Source: Oscillospiraceae bacterium (GTDB lineage Bacteria; Bacillota; Clostridia; Oscillospirales; Acutalibacteraceae). From it: a stretch of DNA of 56,032 bases. The stretch lies in contig JALCPP010000002.1 of NCBI GenBank assembly GCA_022650485.1, positions 280,007 through 336,038 on the forward strand, given 5' to 3'. The notes under the pieces are model-generated. The model ran no database searches. It had not been told where the DNA came from and saw only the letters and a list, made by a program, of their open reading frames with translations. Positions 1 to 8,550 of this stretch are shown here, piece after piece. Each line of letters begins with the position of its first letter. The stretch's first letter is position 1. The translations under genes and the position numbers were made by a program.

Positions 1-1
1 A

Positions 2-658
2 ATGACTGATTTACCGCTGTGGGAACAAATTTACAGGCAATTTGTTATGCGATGGCAAGATCTTCTTCAGGCGCTTTTATGCCACGTGGAATTGGTCTTT
101 ATCTCAATGGCAATTGCAATTTTGATAGGTGTTCCGTTGGGTATTCTTATTACACGAAGCAGAGCTCTGCAAGGCCCTGTTTTGGGGGTTGCAAATGTTT
201 TGCAGACCATTCCGAGCCTGGCGCTTCTGGGTTTTATGATACCGCTTTTTGGGATTGGAAGTGTAGCGGCTATCGCGGCTCTTTTTCTGTATTCCCTTTT
301 ACCAATCATACGCAATACGTTTACCGGAATCAAAGATGTAGACAAAGCAACCATTGAAGCGGCAAGAGGGATGGGGATGACAGACTGGCAGATACTGTTT
401 AAAATTGAGCTTCCCCTTGCGTTCAGTGTTATGATGGCGGGAATTCGAACCTCTACTGTTATTAACGTGGGTACAGCCACGTTGGCTGCATTTATCGGTG
501 CTGGCGGATTGGGAGACTTTATTTTGCTGGGAATTCAAAGAGCGATGAACTCTCTGGTTTTACTTGGGGCTTTTCCTGCTGCCCTTCTGGCGCTTTTGTT
601 CGACTGGCTGCTGGGAAAACTGGAAAGATTATCGATACCAAGAGGATTAAAGCTGTAA
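2..658 (+). CDS. Osmoprotectant (glycine betaine/choline) ABC transporter permease, OpuCB type
   Basis: This is an inner-membrane permease of the quaternary-amine (OpuB/OpuC/ProW) ABC importer family, predicted to move glycine betaine, choline or carnitine under osmotic stress. The 218 residues carry about five to six hydrophobic helices and the binding-protein-dependent permease (EAA) loop around residues 119-139 (EAARGMGMTDWQ), which contacts the ATPase. The length equals that of complete OpuCB proteins, so the ATG at base 2 is probably the true start, although upstream sequence is not visible. The substrate-binding lipoprotein follows 25 bases later. The ATPase gene would be expected just before the window. 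Assignment to the family is firm; the exact substrate is inferred. Confidence 0.88.
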   Translation: MTDLPLWEQIYRQFVMRWQDLLQALLCHVELVFISMAIAILIGVPLGILITRSRALQGPVLGVANVLQTIPSLALLGFMIPLFGIGSVAAIAALFLYSLLPIIRNTFTGIKDVDKATIEAARGMGMTDWQILFKIELPLAFSVMMAGIRTSTVINVGTATLAAFIGAGGLGDFILLGIQRAMNSLVLLGAFPAALLALLFDWLLGKLERLSIPRGLKL

Positions 659-683
659 ACCAAATTAGATTAAGGAGGAAATC

Positions 684-1577
684 ATGAAAAGAAGAATAGG
701 AATCATGGCACTTTCAATTCTAATTATGGTGGGGTTTTTTGGATGTGCATCAAACAGCAGCAAAAGTAAAACCATAACCGTAGGCTCAAAAAATTATACC
801 GAAAATATTGTTTTGTCGCATTTGATGGCCGACATCATTGAAGACCGAACGGACATTACCGTAGAGCGCAAGGAAAATCTTGGCGGCTCCAATATTGCCT
901 GGGAAGCGCTGCAAAACGATGAAATACAGCTTTACCCCGACTATACTGGAACAATTGTGGCAGATTATTATCAAGAACAGACCCATACTTCTGAAGAAAC
1001 GCTGAAACGAGCTGTGGAATTGACATCTGAGGAGGGTCTGGCGCTCACCGGTCCTTTTGGCTTTAACAACACGTATACTCTGGCGGTCACACAGGAAACC
1101 GCCAAGAAATACAATCTTGAAACTTTTAGCGATCTTGTTTCCATTTCTCCGGATTTCATACTGGGATGCGAATTTGAGTTTAAGGACCGTGATGACGGCT
1201 ATCCCGGTTTGAAAAAAGCCTACGGTATGAACTTTAAAGAGGTTACAGGTATGGATCATGGCATTATGTATACGGCTTTGACGGAAGGCAACGTCGATGT
1301 TATCGATTCATATGTAACCGATGGACAATTAGTAGTGAATCATCTTGCTATATTAAAAGATGATTTAGAATTTTTCCCTCCGTATGATGCAGTGCCGATC
1401 GTGCGCCAGGATACGCTGGATCAGTATCCTGAAATTGAAGATGCGTTAAACCTGCTGAGCGGCCTCCTGGACGAGAAAACCATGCGGAGCCTTAATGCAA
1501 AAGTCGATTCTGACGGCCTGAAGGCACAGAATGTCGCACATGACTTTTTAGTTTCCGTAGGGCTTATTAAAAACTGA
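684..1577 (+). CDS. Osmoprotectant ABC transporter substrate-binding lipoprotein, OpuCC type
   Basis: This is a membrane-anchored extracellular binding protein that would deliver betaine- or choline-like solutes to the preceding permease. The N-terminus is a lipoprotein signal with lipobox GFFGC (Cys about residue 21). The mature part begins with the family hallmark ITVGSKNYTENIVLSHLMAD, followed by NLGGSNIAWEAL and YPDYTGTI, typical of OpuAC/OpuCC proteins (297 residues, normal length). A strong AGGAGG ribosome binding site lies 5 bases before the ATG. It is the last gene of the operon, and a hairpin terminator follows at about 1767-1803. Confidence 0.9.
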   Translation: MKRRIGIMALSILIMVGFFGCASNSSKSKTITVGSKNYTENIVLSHLMADIIEDRTDITVERKENLGGSNIAWEALQNDEIQLYPDYTGTIVADYYQEQTHTSEETLKRAVELTSEEGLALTGPFGFNNTYTLAVTQETAKKYNLETFSDLVSISPDFILGCEFEFKDRDDGYPGLKKAYGMNFKEVTGMDHGIMYTALTEGNVDVIDSYVTDGQLVVNHLAILKDDLEFFPPYDAVPIVRQDTLDQYPEIEDALNLLSGLLDEKTMRSLNAKVDSDGLKAQNVAHDFLVSVGLIKN

Positions 1578-1766
1578 GTGATTTTTTCAGCTTGACCGCT
1601 TCCTTGTGGAATCCTTTGGCGTATTTTTACACAACACATCGTTTCGTTTTTTGATAAGGTCACTTTTAATGTGTTATTCCATTTTTTGTGCGATAGTCAA
1701 TAGCAATATTGAAAAGATTTCGAGTCGAAGAAGAATGTTCGAGAGATGATGGATCACCTAACACAG

Positions 1767-1803
1767 AGCACCGCCCAAGTGAGACTATGGGCGGTGCTTT
1801 TAT
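1767..1803 (+). terminator. Rho-independent terminator after the osmoprotectant operon
   Basis: A perfect 11-bp stem (AGCACCGCCCA / TGGGCGGTGCT) with a 10-base loop is followed directly by TTTT. Confidence 0.9.
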
Positions 1804-1875
1804 AGCTGTTGTATTTTACGCACAGAACATTTTCTGAGAAATCGGGTAATCAAATGATGTAAGCACAAACTGATG

Positions 1876-1930
1876 TTGACAGAAATAAAAGTGCGTGCTA
1901 TTATAATGACTATAAAAACAAAATTAGTCA
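1876..1930 (+). promoter_or_regulatory. Promoter and possible TetR operator for the 1957-4791 operon
   Basis: A -35 TTGACA (1876-1881) and -10 TATTAT (1899-1904) are separated by 17 bases; TATAAT three bases further on is an alternative -10. Just downstream, TGACT (1907-1911) and AGTCA (1926-1930) form an inverted repeat in the position expected for autorepression by the adjacent TetR protein. The promoter is clear; the operator is inference. Confidence 0.65.
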
Positions 1931-1956
1931 AATAGTTTTAAGAGGGGGTGAAATGG

Positions 1957-2559
1957 ATGCCTAAAACTTTTTCTGATAGCGAGCGGGCCTGCATCAAGAA
2001 CCGCCTGATGGAGGAGGCAAAAAAATGTCTTGCTTTGTATGGCATTAAAAAAACTACGGTAGATGAGCTTGTTCAACGGGCTAAAATCCCGAAGGGGACC
2101 TTTTATCTGTTTTATAAATCTAAGGAGCTTTTATTTTTTGATGTATTCTGTTCTCTGCATGACGAGTATCAGGAAAAAATGATGTCTGAAATATCCGTTC
2201 TGAAAGATGGCATAAATGCAGAAAAGTTGACGGACATTATATTCAGACTGTATAAGTCGCTTGATGGTTCATATTTGCTGAAAATAATGACGAGTGGTGA
2301 ACTGGAACTGCTTTTTCGAAAACTCCCGCCGGAACTTAATAAACTGCATTCTGAAAAGGATGATTTTCGCATGGAAGAGCTTGTTTCAATGGTGCCCAAC
2401 ATGAAAACCGAGAATATCCGGGTTTTTAGTGCGGCGATACGCGGAATCTTCATTTCGTTACTTCATAAGCAGGAAATAGGCGAAGATGTTTTTGACGATG
2501 CACTCCGCATTATGATCCGCGGTGTTGTTCTCCAGATGTTTGAGGGAGGAAAGCTATGA
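1957..2559 (+). CDS. TetR/AcrR family transcriptional regulator
   Basis: This is a DNA-binding repressor, probably controlling the ABC exporter it is coupled to. The N-terminal helix-turn-helix spans about residues 14-55 (LALYGIKKTTVDELVQRAKI, then KGTFYLFYKSKELLF), the standard TetR pattern; the remaining helical part would bind a ligand. The ATG at 1957 is chosen because AGAGGGGG lies 8 bases upstream; the in-frame GTG at 1948 sits inside that ribosome binding site. The stop overlaps the start of the next gene (ATGA), so translation is coupled. The inducer cannot be told from sequence. Confidence 0.9.
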   Translation: MPKTFSDSERACIKNRLMEEAKKCLALYGIKKTTVDELVQRAKIPKGTFYLFYKSKELLFFDVFCSLHDEYQEKMMSEISVLKDGINAEKLTDIIFRLYKSLDGSYLLKIMTSGELELLFRKLPPELNKLHSEKDDFRMEELVSMVPNMKTENIRVFSAAIRGIFISLLHKQEIGEDVFDDALRIMIRGVVLQMFEGGKL

Positions 2560-3401
2560 TAAGCGTGAAAAACCTGAATTTTAGTTACACAAGAACACCT
2601 TTTATTAAAAACGTAGGCTTTGAGGTTAAGACTGGCGAAATATTCGGATTCTTAGGCCCCTCCGGAGCAGGGAAAAGTACCCTGCAAAAGATACTGACAG
2701 GTCTGTTGACAGGTTTCAAAGGAAGTGTTCTGGTAAACGGAGAGGCGATTGGGCAGCATAACAACAGTTTCTATGAAAATATCGGCGTCGATTTTGAATT
2801 TCCGAGCTTATATGAAAAGCTGACGGCGTATGAGAATCTTAAATTTTTCGCTTCGCTTTATCAAAAACACCGTGATATTAATACGCTGCTTTCCAAGGTT
2901 GGACTTCTGAATGACGCAAATAAAAAAGTTTCCGACTTTTCCAAAGGCATGAAATCAAGACTGAACTTTATAAAGGCGCTGCTGCACGATCCGCAGGTTC
3001 TTTTTTTGGACGAACCGACATCCGGACTGGACCCTTCCAACGCGCGCGTTATGAAAGATTTGATCTTAAATGAGAAGGCAAAGGGAAAAACTATTATTCT
3101 AACGACGCACAACATGTATGACGCTACTGAGCTCTGCGACCGTGTCGCGTTTATTGTGGACGGAAATATTAAGGCGCTCGATACGCCGCGTAATCTGATT
3201 ATGAAACGAGGCGCATCAAAGATAGCCTATACCTATTCCGATAGCGGCAGAGAGATCAAGATGGAAGTTCCTTTGAACAAAACCTCGGAAGATGAGACGT
3301 TTCTCCGCCTGATACGAACCAACTGCCTGTTGTCCATTCATTCGGGTGAGCCGACGCTGAATGATATTTTTGTCGAGCTTACGGGGAGGCAGCTGCAATG
3401 A
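2556..3401 (+). CDS. ABC transporter ATP-binding protein (drug-export type)
   Basis: This is the cytoplasmic ATPase of an ABC-2 type exporter. It has Walker A GPSGAGKST (about residues 34-42), a divergent signature motif SKGMKSR, Walker B VLFLDEPTSGLDP and an H-loop LTTHNM. A C-terminal extension of some 80 residues is typical of DrrA/fluoroquinolone-exporter ATPases. It overlaps the regulator upstream and the permease downstream by four bases each, so the operon is tightly coupled. The layout of one ATPase and two dissimilar six-helix permeases resembles the fluoroquinolone export systems annotated in clostridia; the substrate is unproven. Confidence 0.92.
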   Translation: MISVKNLNFSYTRTPFIKNVGFEVKTGEIFGFLGPSGAGKSTLQKILTGLLTGFKGSVLVNGEAIGQHNNSFYENIGVDFEFPSLYEKLTAYENLKFFASLYQKHRDINTLLSKVGLLNDANKKVSDFSKGMKSRLNFIKALLHDPQVLFLDEPTSGLDPSNARVMKDLILNEKAKGKTIILTTHNMYDATELCDRVAFIVDGNIKALDTPRNLIMKRGASKIAYTYSDSGREIKMEVPLNKTSEDETFLRLIRTNCLLSIHSGEPTLNDIFVELTGRQLQ

Positions 3402-4081
3402 AAGTGAAGTCGCTGTTTTTGGGGGATGTTCGTTTTCAGTTTAAATACGGTTTTTACTTCATATACTTATTTTTTTCGATTCTATATATCGGCCTGCTTT
3501 TTGCATTGCCGAGAATGTGGCGGGAAAAAGCGGCAGTAATAATGATTTTTACAGACCCGTCTGCCATGGGACTATATTTTATGGGCTCTATGGTTCTCTT
3601 TGAAAAAAGTGAGCGGGTATTGAATAGCATTGCCGTTTCGCCGGTCAAACCCTGGGAATATGTCATATCGAAGCTTTTTTCGATTGGTCTCATATCATCC
3701 GTTGTCAGTCTTGCTATTGGGATACCGGCAGGTATTGTTATAAACCCATTCTTTTTTATTTTCGGCGTGTTTCTCTGTTCATGTCTTTTTTCGGCAGTAG
3801 GGTTGATGATTGCCTGTAAAATCACAACGCTCAATCAGTTTATCCTTGCAACTATCCCTGCCGAGATTTTGATTAACGTTCCCGCCCTCATTTGGCTTTT
3901 CTGGTACAAAAAGAGCTGGCTCCTGGTCCATCCCGGTGTCTGTATCATGACGCTTTGCTCGGGGGAAGGAGCGCCTTTGCCTGCGCTTCTGGTTCTATTC
4001 TTTTGGGCGGTGCTGTTCACCGTCCTTGCGTGCGGTACGGTGAAAAAAATGCTGAGATCAGTGGGAGGTGTTAAGCTGTGA
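3398..4081 (+). CDS. ABC transporter permease subunit 1
   Basis: An integral membrane protein of 227 residues with about six hydrophobic segments (for example near residues 20-35, 55-68, 95-120, 122-140, 145-167 and 190-212) and few charged residues. It starts four bases inside the end of the ATPase gene (ATGA overlap) and ends four bases inside the next permease, so it is almost certainly half of the exporter's membrane channel. No strong sequence motif is visible; the function is assigned from topology and operon position. It resembles the fluoroquinolone-export permease family in layout. Confidence 0.82.
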   Translation: MKVKSLFLGDVRFQFKYGFYFIYLFFSILYIGLLFALPRMWREKAAVIMIFTDPSAMGLYFMGSMVLFEKSERVLNSIAVSPVKPWEYVISKLFSIGLISSVVSLAIGIPAGIVINPFFFIFGVFLCSCLFSAVGLMIACKITTLNQFILATIPAEILINVPALIWLFWYKKSWLLVHPGVCIMTLCSGEGAPLPALLVLFFWAVLFTVLACGTVKKMLRSVGGVKL

Positions 4082-4791
4082 GACCGCTTTTCCATTGCTT
4101 TCATATATTTTTGCGGCAAATATCAAGAGACAGCATGCTTTTTGCAGTACTGACTGCTCCGGTTCTTACAGCCTGTGCTTTTCGCTTCGGTATTCCGTAT
4201 GCTGAGGTCCTGCTCTGCGCCTACTTTGATAAAGTTTCGATTTTATCCGGTTACTATCTGCTTTTTGATCTATTCCTTGCCGTTATGACACCTTACATGT
4301 TTTGCTTTGCTTCATCCATGGTTATGCTGACCGAACTGGATGAGAATATGGCACGATACATGGCTGTAACTCCCGTTGGCAAGCAGGGATATATCATGTC
4401 GAGGCTGGTATTCCCCGGGACAATCGCTTTCATTGTTTCGGTAATCCTTATGCACTTTTTTTCATTGACTATGTGGTCAGCGCCGTTTATGACCTTAACT
4501 TGCTTCTTGACAAGTCTTCTGAGTATCGCAGTTTCTCTTCTGCTTGTTTCATTTTCGCATAACCGCGTGGAAGGTATGGCGTTGGCCAAACTTTCCGGCA
4601 TGATCATGCTCGGATTACCTGTTCCTTTTTTCCTGTTTTCCCGTACTCAATATCTATTTTGCATTCTTCCATCCTTTTGGATTGCCAAGTTATGTGTTGA
4701 TGGAAATCTTTTACTAACAATACCTGCTGTTCTAACTTCTTTACTGTGGATTTTAGTATTATATGGTCGCTTTGAAAAAATACTGTCATAA
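4078..4791 (+). CDS. ABC transporter permease subunit 2
   Basis: A 237-residue membrane protein with about six hydrophobic segments, the second channel half of the exporter. It starts at a GTG that overlaps the stop of subunit 1 (GTGA), an arrangement typical of translational coupling. It shares general topology with subunit 1 but little sequence. It is the last gene of the operon; a strong terminator lies 200 bases downstream. The substrate is unknown. Confidence 0.82.
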   Translation: MRPLFHCFHIFLRQISRDSMLFAVLTAPVLTACAFRFGIPYAEVLLCAYFDKVSILSGYYLLFDLFLAVMTPYMFCFASSMVMLTELDENMARYMAVTPVGKQGYIMSRLVFPGTIAFIVSVILMHFFSLTMWSAPFMTLTCFLTSLLSIAVSLLLVSFSHNRVEGMALAKLSGMIMLGLPVPFFLFSRTQYLFCILPSFWIAKLCVDGNLLLTIPAVLTSLLWILVLYGRFEKILS

Positions 4792-4991
4792 TCTAATACG
4801 TTATGCAGGGGCGAAGGGTAGAGACAAAATGGATACGGCACCCTGTTTGTGGAAATAAAATTCACATTCAAATTCGCAAGGATACAGTTTTTAAAAATTT
4901 TTCTTTATATCATCCGAAATGTATACAGGAAATACTCATCAATGTGCGGGAATCAGATGTATTAGTTTTAAAGAGCTAGACAATAAGACGG

Positions 4992-5038
4992 AGAGCCGAT
5001 AATTCGTAAAAGTATCTACGATTATCGGCTCTTTCTTT
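4992..5038 (+). terminator. Terminator of the TetR/ABC exporter operon
   Basis: A 16-bp stem (AGAGCCGATAATtCGTA / TACGATTATCGGCTCT, one bulged base) is followed by TTTCTTT. The 200 bases between 4791 and this point hold no gene I can support. Confidence 0.85.
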
Positions 5039-5075
5039 ATGCTGACGGATTTTTTCACTATGTATATCAATCTTA

Positions 5076-5104
5076 TAAAAAAACCGGGCAGTTGCTGCGC
5101 CCGA
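5076..5104 (-). terminator. Minus-strand terminator-like hairpin
   Basis: Read on the minus strand, CGGGCGCAGCAACTGCCCG is followed by GTTTTTTT. It lies 34 bases after the stop of the small open frame at 5138-5230, suggesting that this short stretch is, or was, a separate transcription unit. Confidence 0.6.
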
Positions 5105-5137
5105 TTATCATTTAATATCTTCAGTGGGATATCGTTT

Positions 5138-5230
5138 TTATCGAATGCCATCAACAGCCTCGACCGCGCCACGGCGTTTTAGCTCATCGACCATGTTGAC
5201 GTTCATGAGCAGATAGACGAGAACGGCCAT
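5138..5230 (-). pseudogene. Possible gene relic or very small membrane protein
   Basis: The minus strand encodes MAVLVYLLMNVNMVDELKRR and ten further residues before a TAA. A further 11 in-frame codons upstream (ending NTLVF) extend the hydrophobic segment but have no ATG, GTG or TTG start and run into a stop. The peptide looks like the end of a membrane protein: a hydrophobic helix and then a charged tail. No ribosome binding site precedes the ATG. It sits between the tRNA terminator and its own terminator-like hairpin. I cannot name a family; a decayed gene tail is the simplest reading. Confidence 0.3.
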
Positions 5231-5301
5231 AAAAACCAGAGTATTCAGGTCAAATACAATTTTGTGGGTGTGTTAAGCTAAACAGCAATCCCTGTTTCCC
5301 A

Positions 5302-5344
5302 AATAAAAAAACACTATGAACCAAATCCGAAAAAATGGTTCATA
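5302..5344 (-). terminator. Terminator of the tRNA-Ser pair
   Basis: On the minus strand, a perfect 9-bp stem (TATGAACCA / TGGTTCATA) is followed by GTGTTTTTTTATT. It lies just after the CCA end of the proximal tRNA gene. Confidence 0.85.
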
Positions 5345-5350
5345 ATGTTT

Positions 5351-5440
5351 TGGCGGAGAAAGAGGGATTTGAACCCTCGCGCCAGTTGCCCGACCTACTC
5401 CCTTAGCAGGGGAGCCCCTTCACCACTTGGGTATTTCTCC
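5351..5440 (-). tRNA. tRNA-Ser, anticodon GCU
   Basis: The minus strand folds as a class II tRNA: acceptor stem GGAGAAA / TTTCTCC, encoded CCA end, T-loop GGTTCAAATC, a long variable arm and an anticodon loop CTGCTAAGG with anticodon GCT, reading AGC/AGU. It is 90 bases with CCA and lies 32 bases after the other tRNA-Ser gene. Confidence 0.95.
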
Positions 5441-5472
5441 AAATATGGCAAACAAAAAATATATAATCAATT

Positions 5473-5561
5473 TGGCGGAGAGGAAGAGATTCGAACTCTT
5501 GGTCCCTTGCGGGATCACTAGTTTTCAAGACTAGCTCCATAAACCACTCGGACACCTCTCC
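5473..5561 (-). tRNA. tRNA-Ser, anticodon UGA
   Basis: The minus strand folds as a class II tRNA: acceptor stem GGAGAGG / CCTCTCC, encoded CCA end, T-loop AGTTCGAATC, a long variable arm and an anticodon loop CTTGAAAAC with anticodon TGA, reading UCN serine codons. It is the promoter-proximal gene of the pair. Confidence 0.95.
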
Positions 5562-5595
5562 ATATCAAGACCTATGTCCGTTAAGTGCGAACATA

Positions 5596-5625
5596 ATGAT
5601 ATCATATTAATGGGTGATGTGTCAA
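5596..5625 (-). promoter_or_regulatory. Promoter of the tRNA-Ser pair
   Basis: On the minus strand, -35 TTGACA (5625-5620) and -10 TATCAT (5601-5596) are spaced by 18 bases, ending about 34 bases before the first tRNA. Confidence 0.75.
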
Positions 5626-5682
5626 GAAAATATGTCAAGAAAAAATGAAAAAATTCAGATACGGGCGGAAAGCTTGCACATT

Positions 5683-5725
5683 AATAAAACCGCGTCATAG
5701 GGAAAAATCCCGACGCGGTTTTATT
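5683..5725. terminator. Terminator of the 5724-6125 minus-strand gene (symmetrical)
   Basis: A perfect 14-bp inverted repeat (AATAAAACCGCGTC / GACGCGGTTTTATT) overlaps the stop codon of the minus-strand membrane protein gene. It is flanked by A and T runs and could stop transcription in both directions. Confidence 0.85.
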
Positions 5726-6125
5726 AATTCCTTATTTTTTCTGCAACCTTTTTTGTCATCTGATCATATAAACCGCAGATTTGCATTGCCGGTATGGTCA
5801 GAATGCTCCACAACAGAGAAAATGGAATGCAAATTTGCCCCATAATGTTCATTGGAAGTTGAGAATAATCCCACACATTTAGCTTCAGTACCAGGTTGAC
5901 CAAAATTCCCGTTAAAAATTCTATGGCTGTAATAATTGCTGAGCCGGCTGCACATCTCACAATGAGCGGCCTGAATTTGAGTCTGTAGTTGCAAATTTTG
6001 TCGATTAAGCATAGGCAGATTCCTCCGGCTACCGCCATTGAAATATCGCTGTGACCCCGGCAAATAATTTCCAGGAAGGGATAAAGAACTCCTCCGGTAA
6101 GAAATAGTGATAATCTTTTTCTCAT
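5724..6125 (-). CDS. Putative membrane protein, CmpB-like (putative ABC-transporter type IV) family
   Basis: A 133-residue protein with about four hydrophobic segments. The stretch from about residue 60 (GSAIITAIEFLTGILVN) through KLNVWDYSQLPMNIMGQICI to FSLLWSILTIPA matches the pattern of the widespread Firmicutes membrane family PF06541, annotated as putative ABC transporter permease although no transport has been shown. It is a single-gene unit on the minus strand and ends in a strong terminator. A GGAGG-like ribosome binding site lies before the ATG. Its physiological role is unknown. Confidence 0.75.
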   Translation of the reverse strand: MRKRLSLFLTGGVLYPFLEIICRGHSDISMAVAGGICLCLIDKICNYRLKFRPLIVRCAAGSAIITAIEFLTGILVNLVLKLNVWDYSQLPMNIMGQICIPFSLLWSILTIPAMQICGLYDQMTKKVAEKIRN

Positions 6126-6197
6126 CTTTCCGCCTCCTGTAAAAATTGTTTACAAAGAAGACGGCATTTATTCTAAGGTGAATTTTGATATATTCTA

Positions 6198-6227
6198 TTT
6201 ACAAAAATTGCTATTTTAATGTATAAT
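6198..6227 (+). promoter_or_regulatory. Promoter of the GGDEF/EAL gene
   Basis: TTTACA (6198-6203), an 18-base spacer and a consensus TATAAT (6222-6227). Transcription should begin near 6234, which makes the ATG at 6235 effectively leaderless and favours the ATG at 6259. Confidence 0.75.
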
Positions 6228-6258
6228 AATAAAAATGCCAGATGGTAAGGATGATGAT

Positions 6259-8550
6259 ATGTTTCTACAAAAGAATAAGGCTCTCTTTTCTATGACAATT
6301 GTAACAATACTTCTTCTGATTTTTGGCGTTTTTTTTATGGCTAGTGTATTTAAGACTGAAGTCGGGGAAAGAACTGATTTTCTAAAAAATACAACCGCTC
6401 AGGGAGCGTCGGCAATTCATGCTGAAATTTTAGATCATCTGGATGTTTTGCGCGTGCTGTCAAGCAATGCAGCTTTTTCTCAAAAAGCAAATGCTGGCGA
6501 CAGAATCAGTGCCCTTTCGCAGAAAGAAGTGAAACGCTGTTTCAGCGTCGTAGCGTATTGTGATCCATCTGGTGTGGGAGTGACGGATACAGGAAGCCGT
6601 TTGGCGGTTGGGGACAAACCTTATTTTCAAAAAGCGTTACAGGGAATTTGTAATATTTCTGACCGACAGATTTCTCGGACTGAAACAGAAATTCTTTTAG
6701 CTGTGCCCGTCATTCACAACGGCGTCGTTACCGGTGCGCTGATTGCCGCTCTTGACGATATTGGTCAGCTTTTTCAAGAAAGCAGTGTAGGTTTCGGCAA
6801 AACAGAATATCGTTGTATTTTGAAAGAAGACGGTACGATTCTGTTTAGTAACTTTTCAGTGGGCATGGCCAATTTTTTTGATCTTATTCAGCCTGCCGAC
6901 GGCTTCGAGCAGTTAAATAAAATCAAAGAGGATTTTATTTCGGGTGCTTCCAAAACTCAAAAATTGCAAATGAAAGAGACGACCATGGTTGTCTCTTATT
7001 CCGGCATTGAGGGAACGGACAGCTGGATTTTTTTGGCTGCCGACGATTATAAAAGCATCTTTGCAAAGGCCAATAGAGTGCTTTTGCCAAGCATCTTTCT
7101 CTTTCTGATTCTGATTTTTGGATTTTTTCTTGCTTTTTTTTACTTTTTTAAATTGAAGAAATTAAAATATGAAACCAAAATACGCAACGAAGAACAAAAA
7201 AAGTATTTTACTTTTTTTGATCCGCTGACCAATCTGCCCAACCGAAAAGGAATTATCAGGCAGTTTGACGTTTGGATAGATAGATACCGCAAAGAAAGCA
7301 GTAGCGGCGGCGCTGTCCTTTTAGATGTGGACAACCTGCGTTCTATAAACAATACGTTTGGCCATGATGCGGGGGATAAGCTGCTCAGAGAGTCGGTAGA
7401 GAGGCTGAAAAAAGTTGTGGGAAGTCAGAACCTTTTCGGGCGGATTGGCAGCGATGAATTTATTATTCTGGTTCATGGCGTCAGCTCAGAAAGTGAACTT
7501 GCATTTTTTGCAAGAAAAATTACAAAAATTTTTCGCCAGTCCTATTTGATTAACGGGCTTGTGGTTCAAATTTCCTGCAGTATTGGCGCGCTTTTATTTT
7601 CTTACCGTGACGAAAACAGAAAACCGCGGAAGTTTGAAGATATTTTGGGCAGGGGAGAATTTGTTCTGAACAAAGCCAAACAGACACGGAAAGGCAACTA
7701 TATTCTTTTTAATGAAACTTATGGGAATCAGATCGATCGGCAGATCCGTTTGGAACGCGCTTTAAAGTTTTCCATTGAAAATGAGGAGCTGCCGTGTTAT
7801 TTTCAGCCTCAATATAACAGCTTTACCAAATCAATTACGGGCTTTGAAACTCTGGCAAGGTGGAAAAGTACGGAATTCGGAATGATTTCCCCTGGTCAAT
7901 TTATCCCAATGGCGGAAAAGTCCGGATTTATCAAAGAAATCGGGCGGCATGTCATTGAAAGCGCGTTCTCTTTTGCAAAAAGTATGGAGGGCCGCCACCT
8001 GACGGTTTCTTTCAACGCTTCGCCGATGGAACTTCTGGAGGCAAATTACGCCGACTATGTAATCAGCAGATTCCAATATTACGGGCTGCAGCCAAACAGT
8101 GTTGCGATAGAGGTTACCGAGTCCTGCCTGATTGAGTCGTTTGAAAAAGTAACCCAAAAACTGATGATGTTGAAACGCCACGGCATTTTAGTTTATCTGG
8201 ATGACTTTGGGACGGGATTTTCTTCTCTGACGTATTTAAAAAATCTTCCCATCAACGCGGTGAAAATAGATAAGAGTTTTATTGATGAAATTGTGACCAA
8301 AGATGTTGAAAAAGATATTGTTCGCATGATTATCAAGCTGGCCGGCAGATTGAACCTGCAGGTCATTGCGGAAGGAGTCGAAACAGAAGATCAGATCCGC
8401 TGTGTGTCAGACGCCGGGTGCCATCTGATTCAGGGATATTTTATCAGCCGTCCCGTGCCGCAGGAAGAGGTTCCCACCGTGTTCAGCGGTGTACAGAAAA
8501 GCAGGACAAGTGAGCTCGTACGGGAAAACGGACCGGAATCGACCGGGTAA
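6259..8550 (+). CDS. Membrane sensor with Cache, GGDEF and EAL domains
   Basis: A cyclic-di-GMP turnover protein. A first transmembrane helix (about residues 10-30) and a second (about 280-308) flank an extracellular Cache-like sensor. The cytoplasmic GGDEF domain has DVDNLRSINNTFGHDAGD and the active-site variant GSDEF; no RxxD inhibitory site precedes it. The EAL domain reads ETL at its name motif but keeps the catalytic set: NAS, EVTES, DDFGTG, KIDKSF, AEGVET and QGYF. Phosphodiesterase activity is therefore expected and cyclase activity is possible. The ATG at 6259 is preferred because AAGGA lies 7 bases upstream and the promoter ends at 6227. It is a monocistronic gene; the sensed ligand is unknown. 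Confidence 0.9.
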   Translation: MFLQKNKALFSMTIVTILLLIFGVFFMASVFKTEVGERTDFLKNTTAQGASAIHAEILDHLDVLRVLSSNAAFSQKANAGDRISALSQKEVKRCFSVVAYCDPSGVGVTDTGSRLAVGDKPYFQKALQGICNISDRQISRTETEILLAVPVIHNGVVTGALIAALDDIGQLFQESSVGFGKTEYRCILKEDGTILFSNFSVGMANFFDLIQPADGFEQLNKIKEDFISGASKTQKLQMKETTMVVSYSGIEGTDSWIFLAADDYKSIFAKANRVLLPSIFLFLILIFGFFLAFFYFFKLKKLKYETKIRNEEQKKYFTFFDPLTNLPNRKGIIRQFDVWIDRYRKESSSGGAVLLDVDNLRSINNTFGHDAGDKLLRESVERLKKVVGSQNLFGRIGSDEFIILVHGVSSESELAFFARKITKIFRQSYLINGLVVQISCSIGALLFSYRDENRKPRKFEDILGRGEFVLNKAKQTRKGNYILFNETYGNQIDRQIRLERALKFSIENEELPCYFQPQYNSFTKSITGFETLARWKSTEFGMISPGQFIPMAEKSGFIKEIGRHVIESAFSFAKSMEGRHLTVSFNASPMELLEANYADYVISRFQYYGLQPNSVAIEVTESCLIESFEKVTQKLMMLKRHGILVYLDDFGTGFSSLTYLKNLPINAVKIDKSFIDEIVTKDVEKDIVRMIIKLAGRLNLQVIAEGVETEDQIRCVSDAGCHLIQGYFISRPVPQEEVPTVFSGVQKSRTSELVRENGPESTG

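Noticed and set aside
1578-1947. Possible riboswitch between the osmoprotectant and TetR operons
   Set aside because: Only a simple terminator, a promoter and a short inverted repeat were found; no known aptamer pattern.
4939-5172. 77-residue minus-strand frame
   Set aside because: It runs through two terminator hairpins and has no ribosome binding site.
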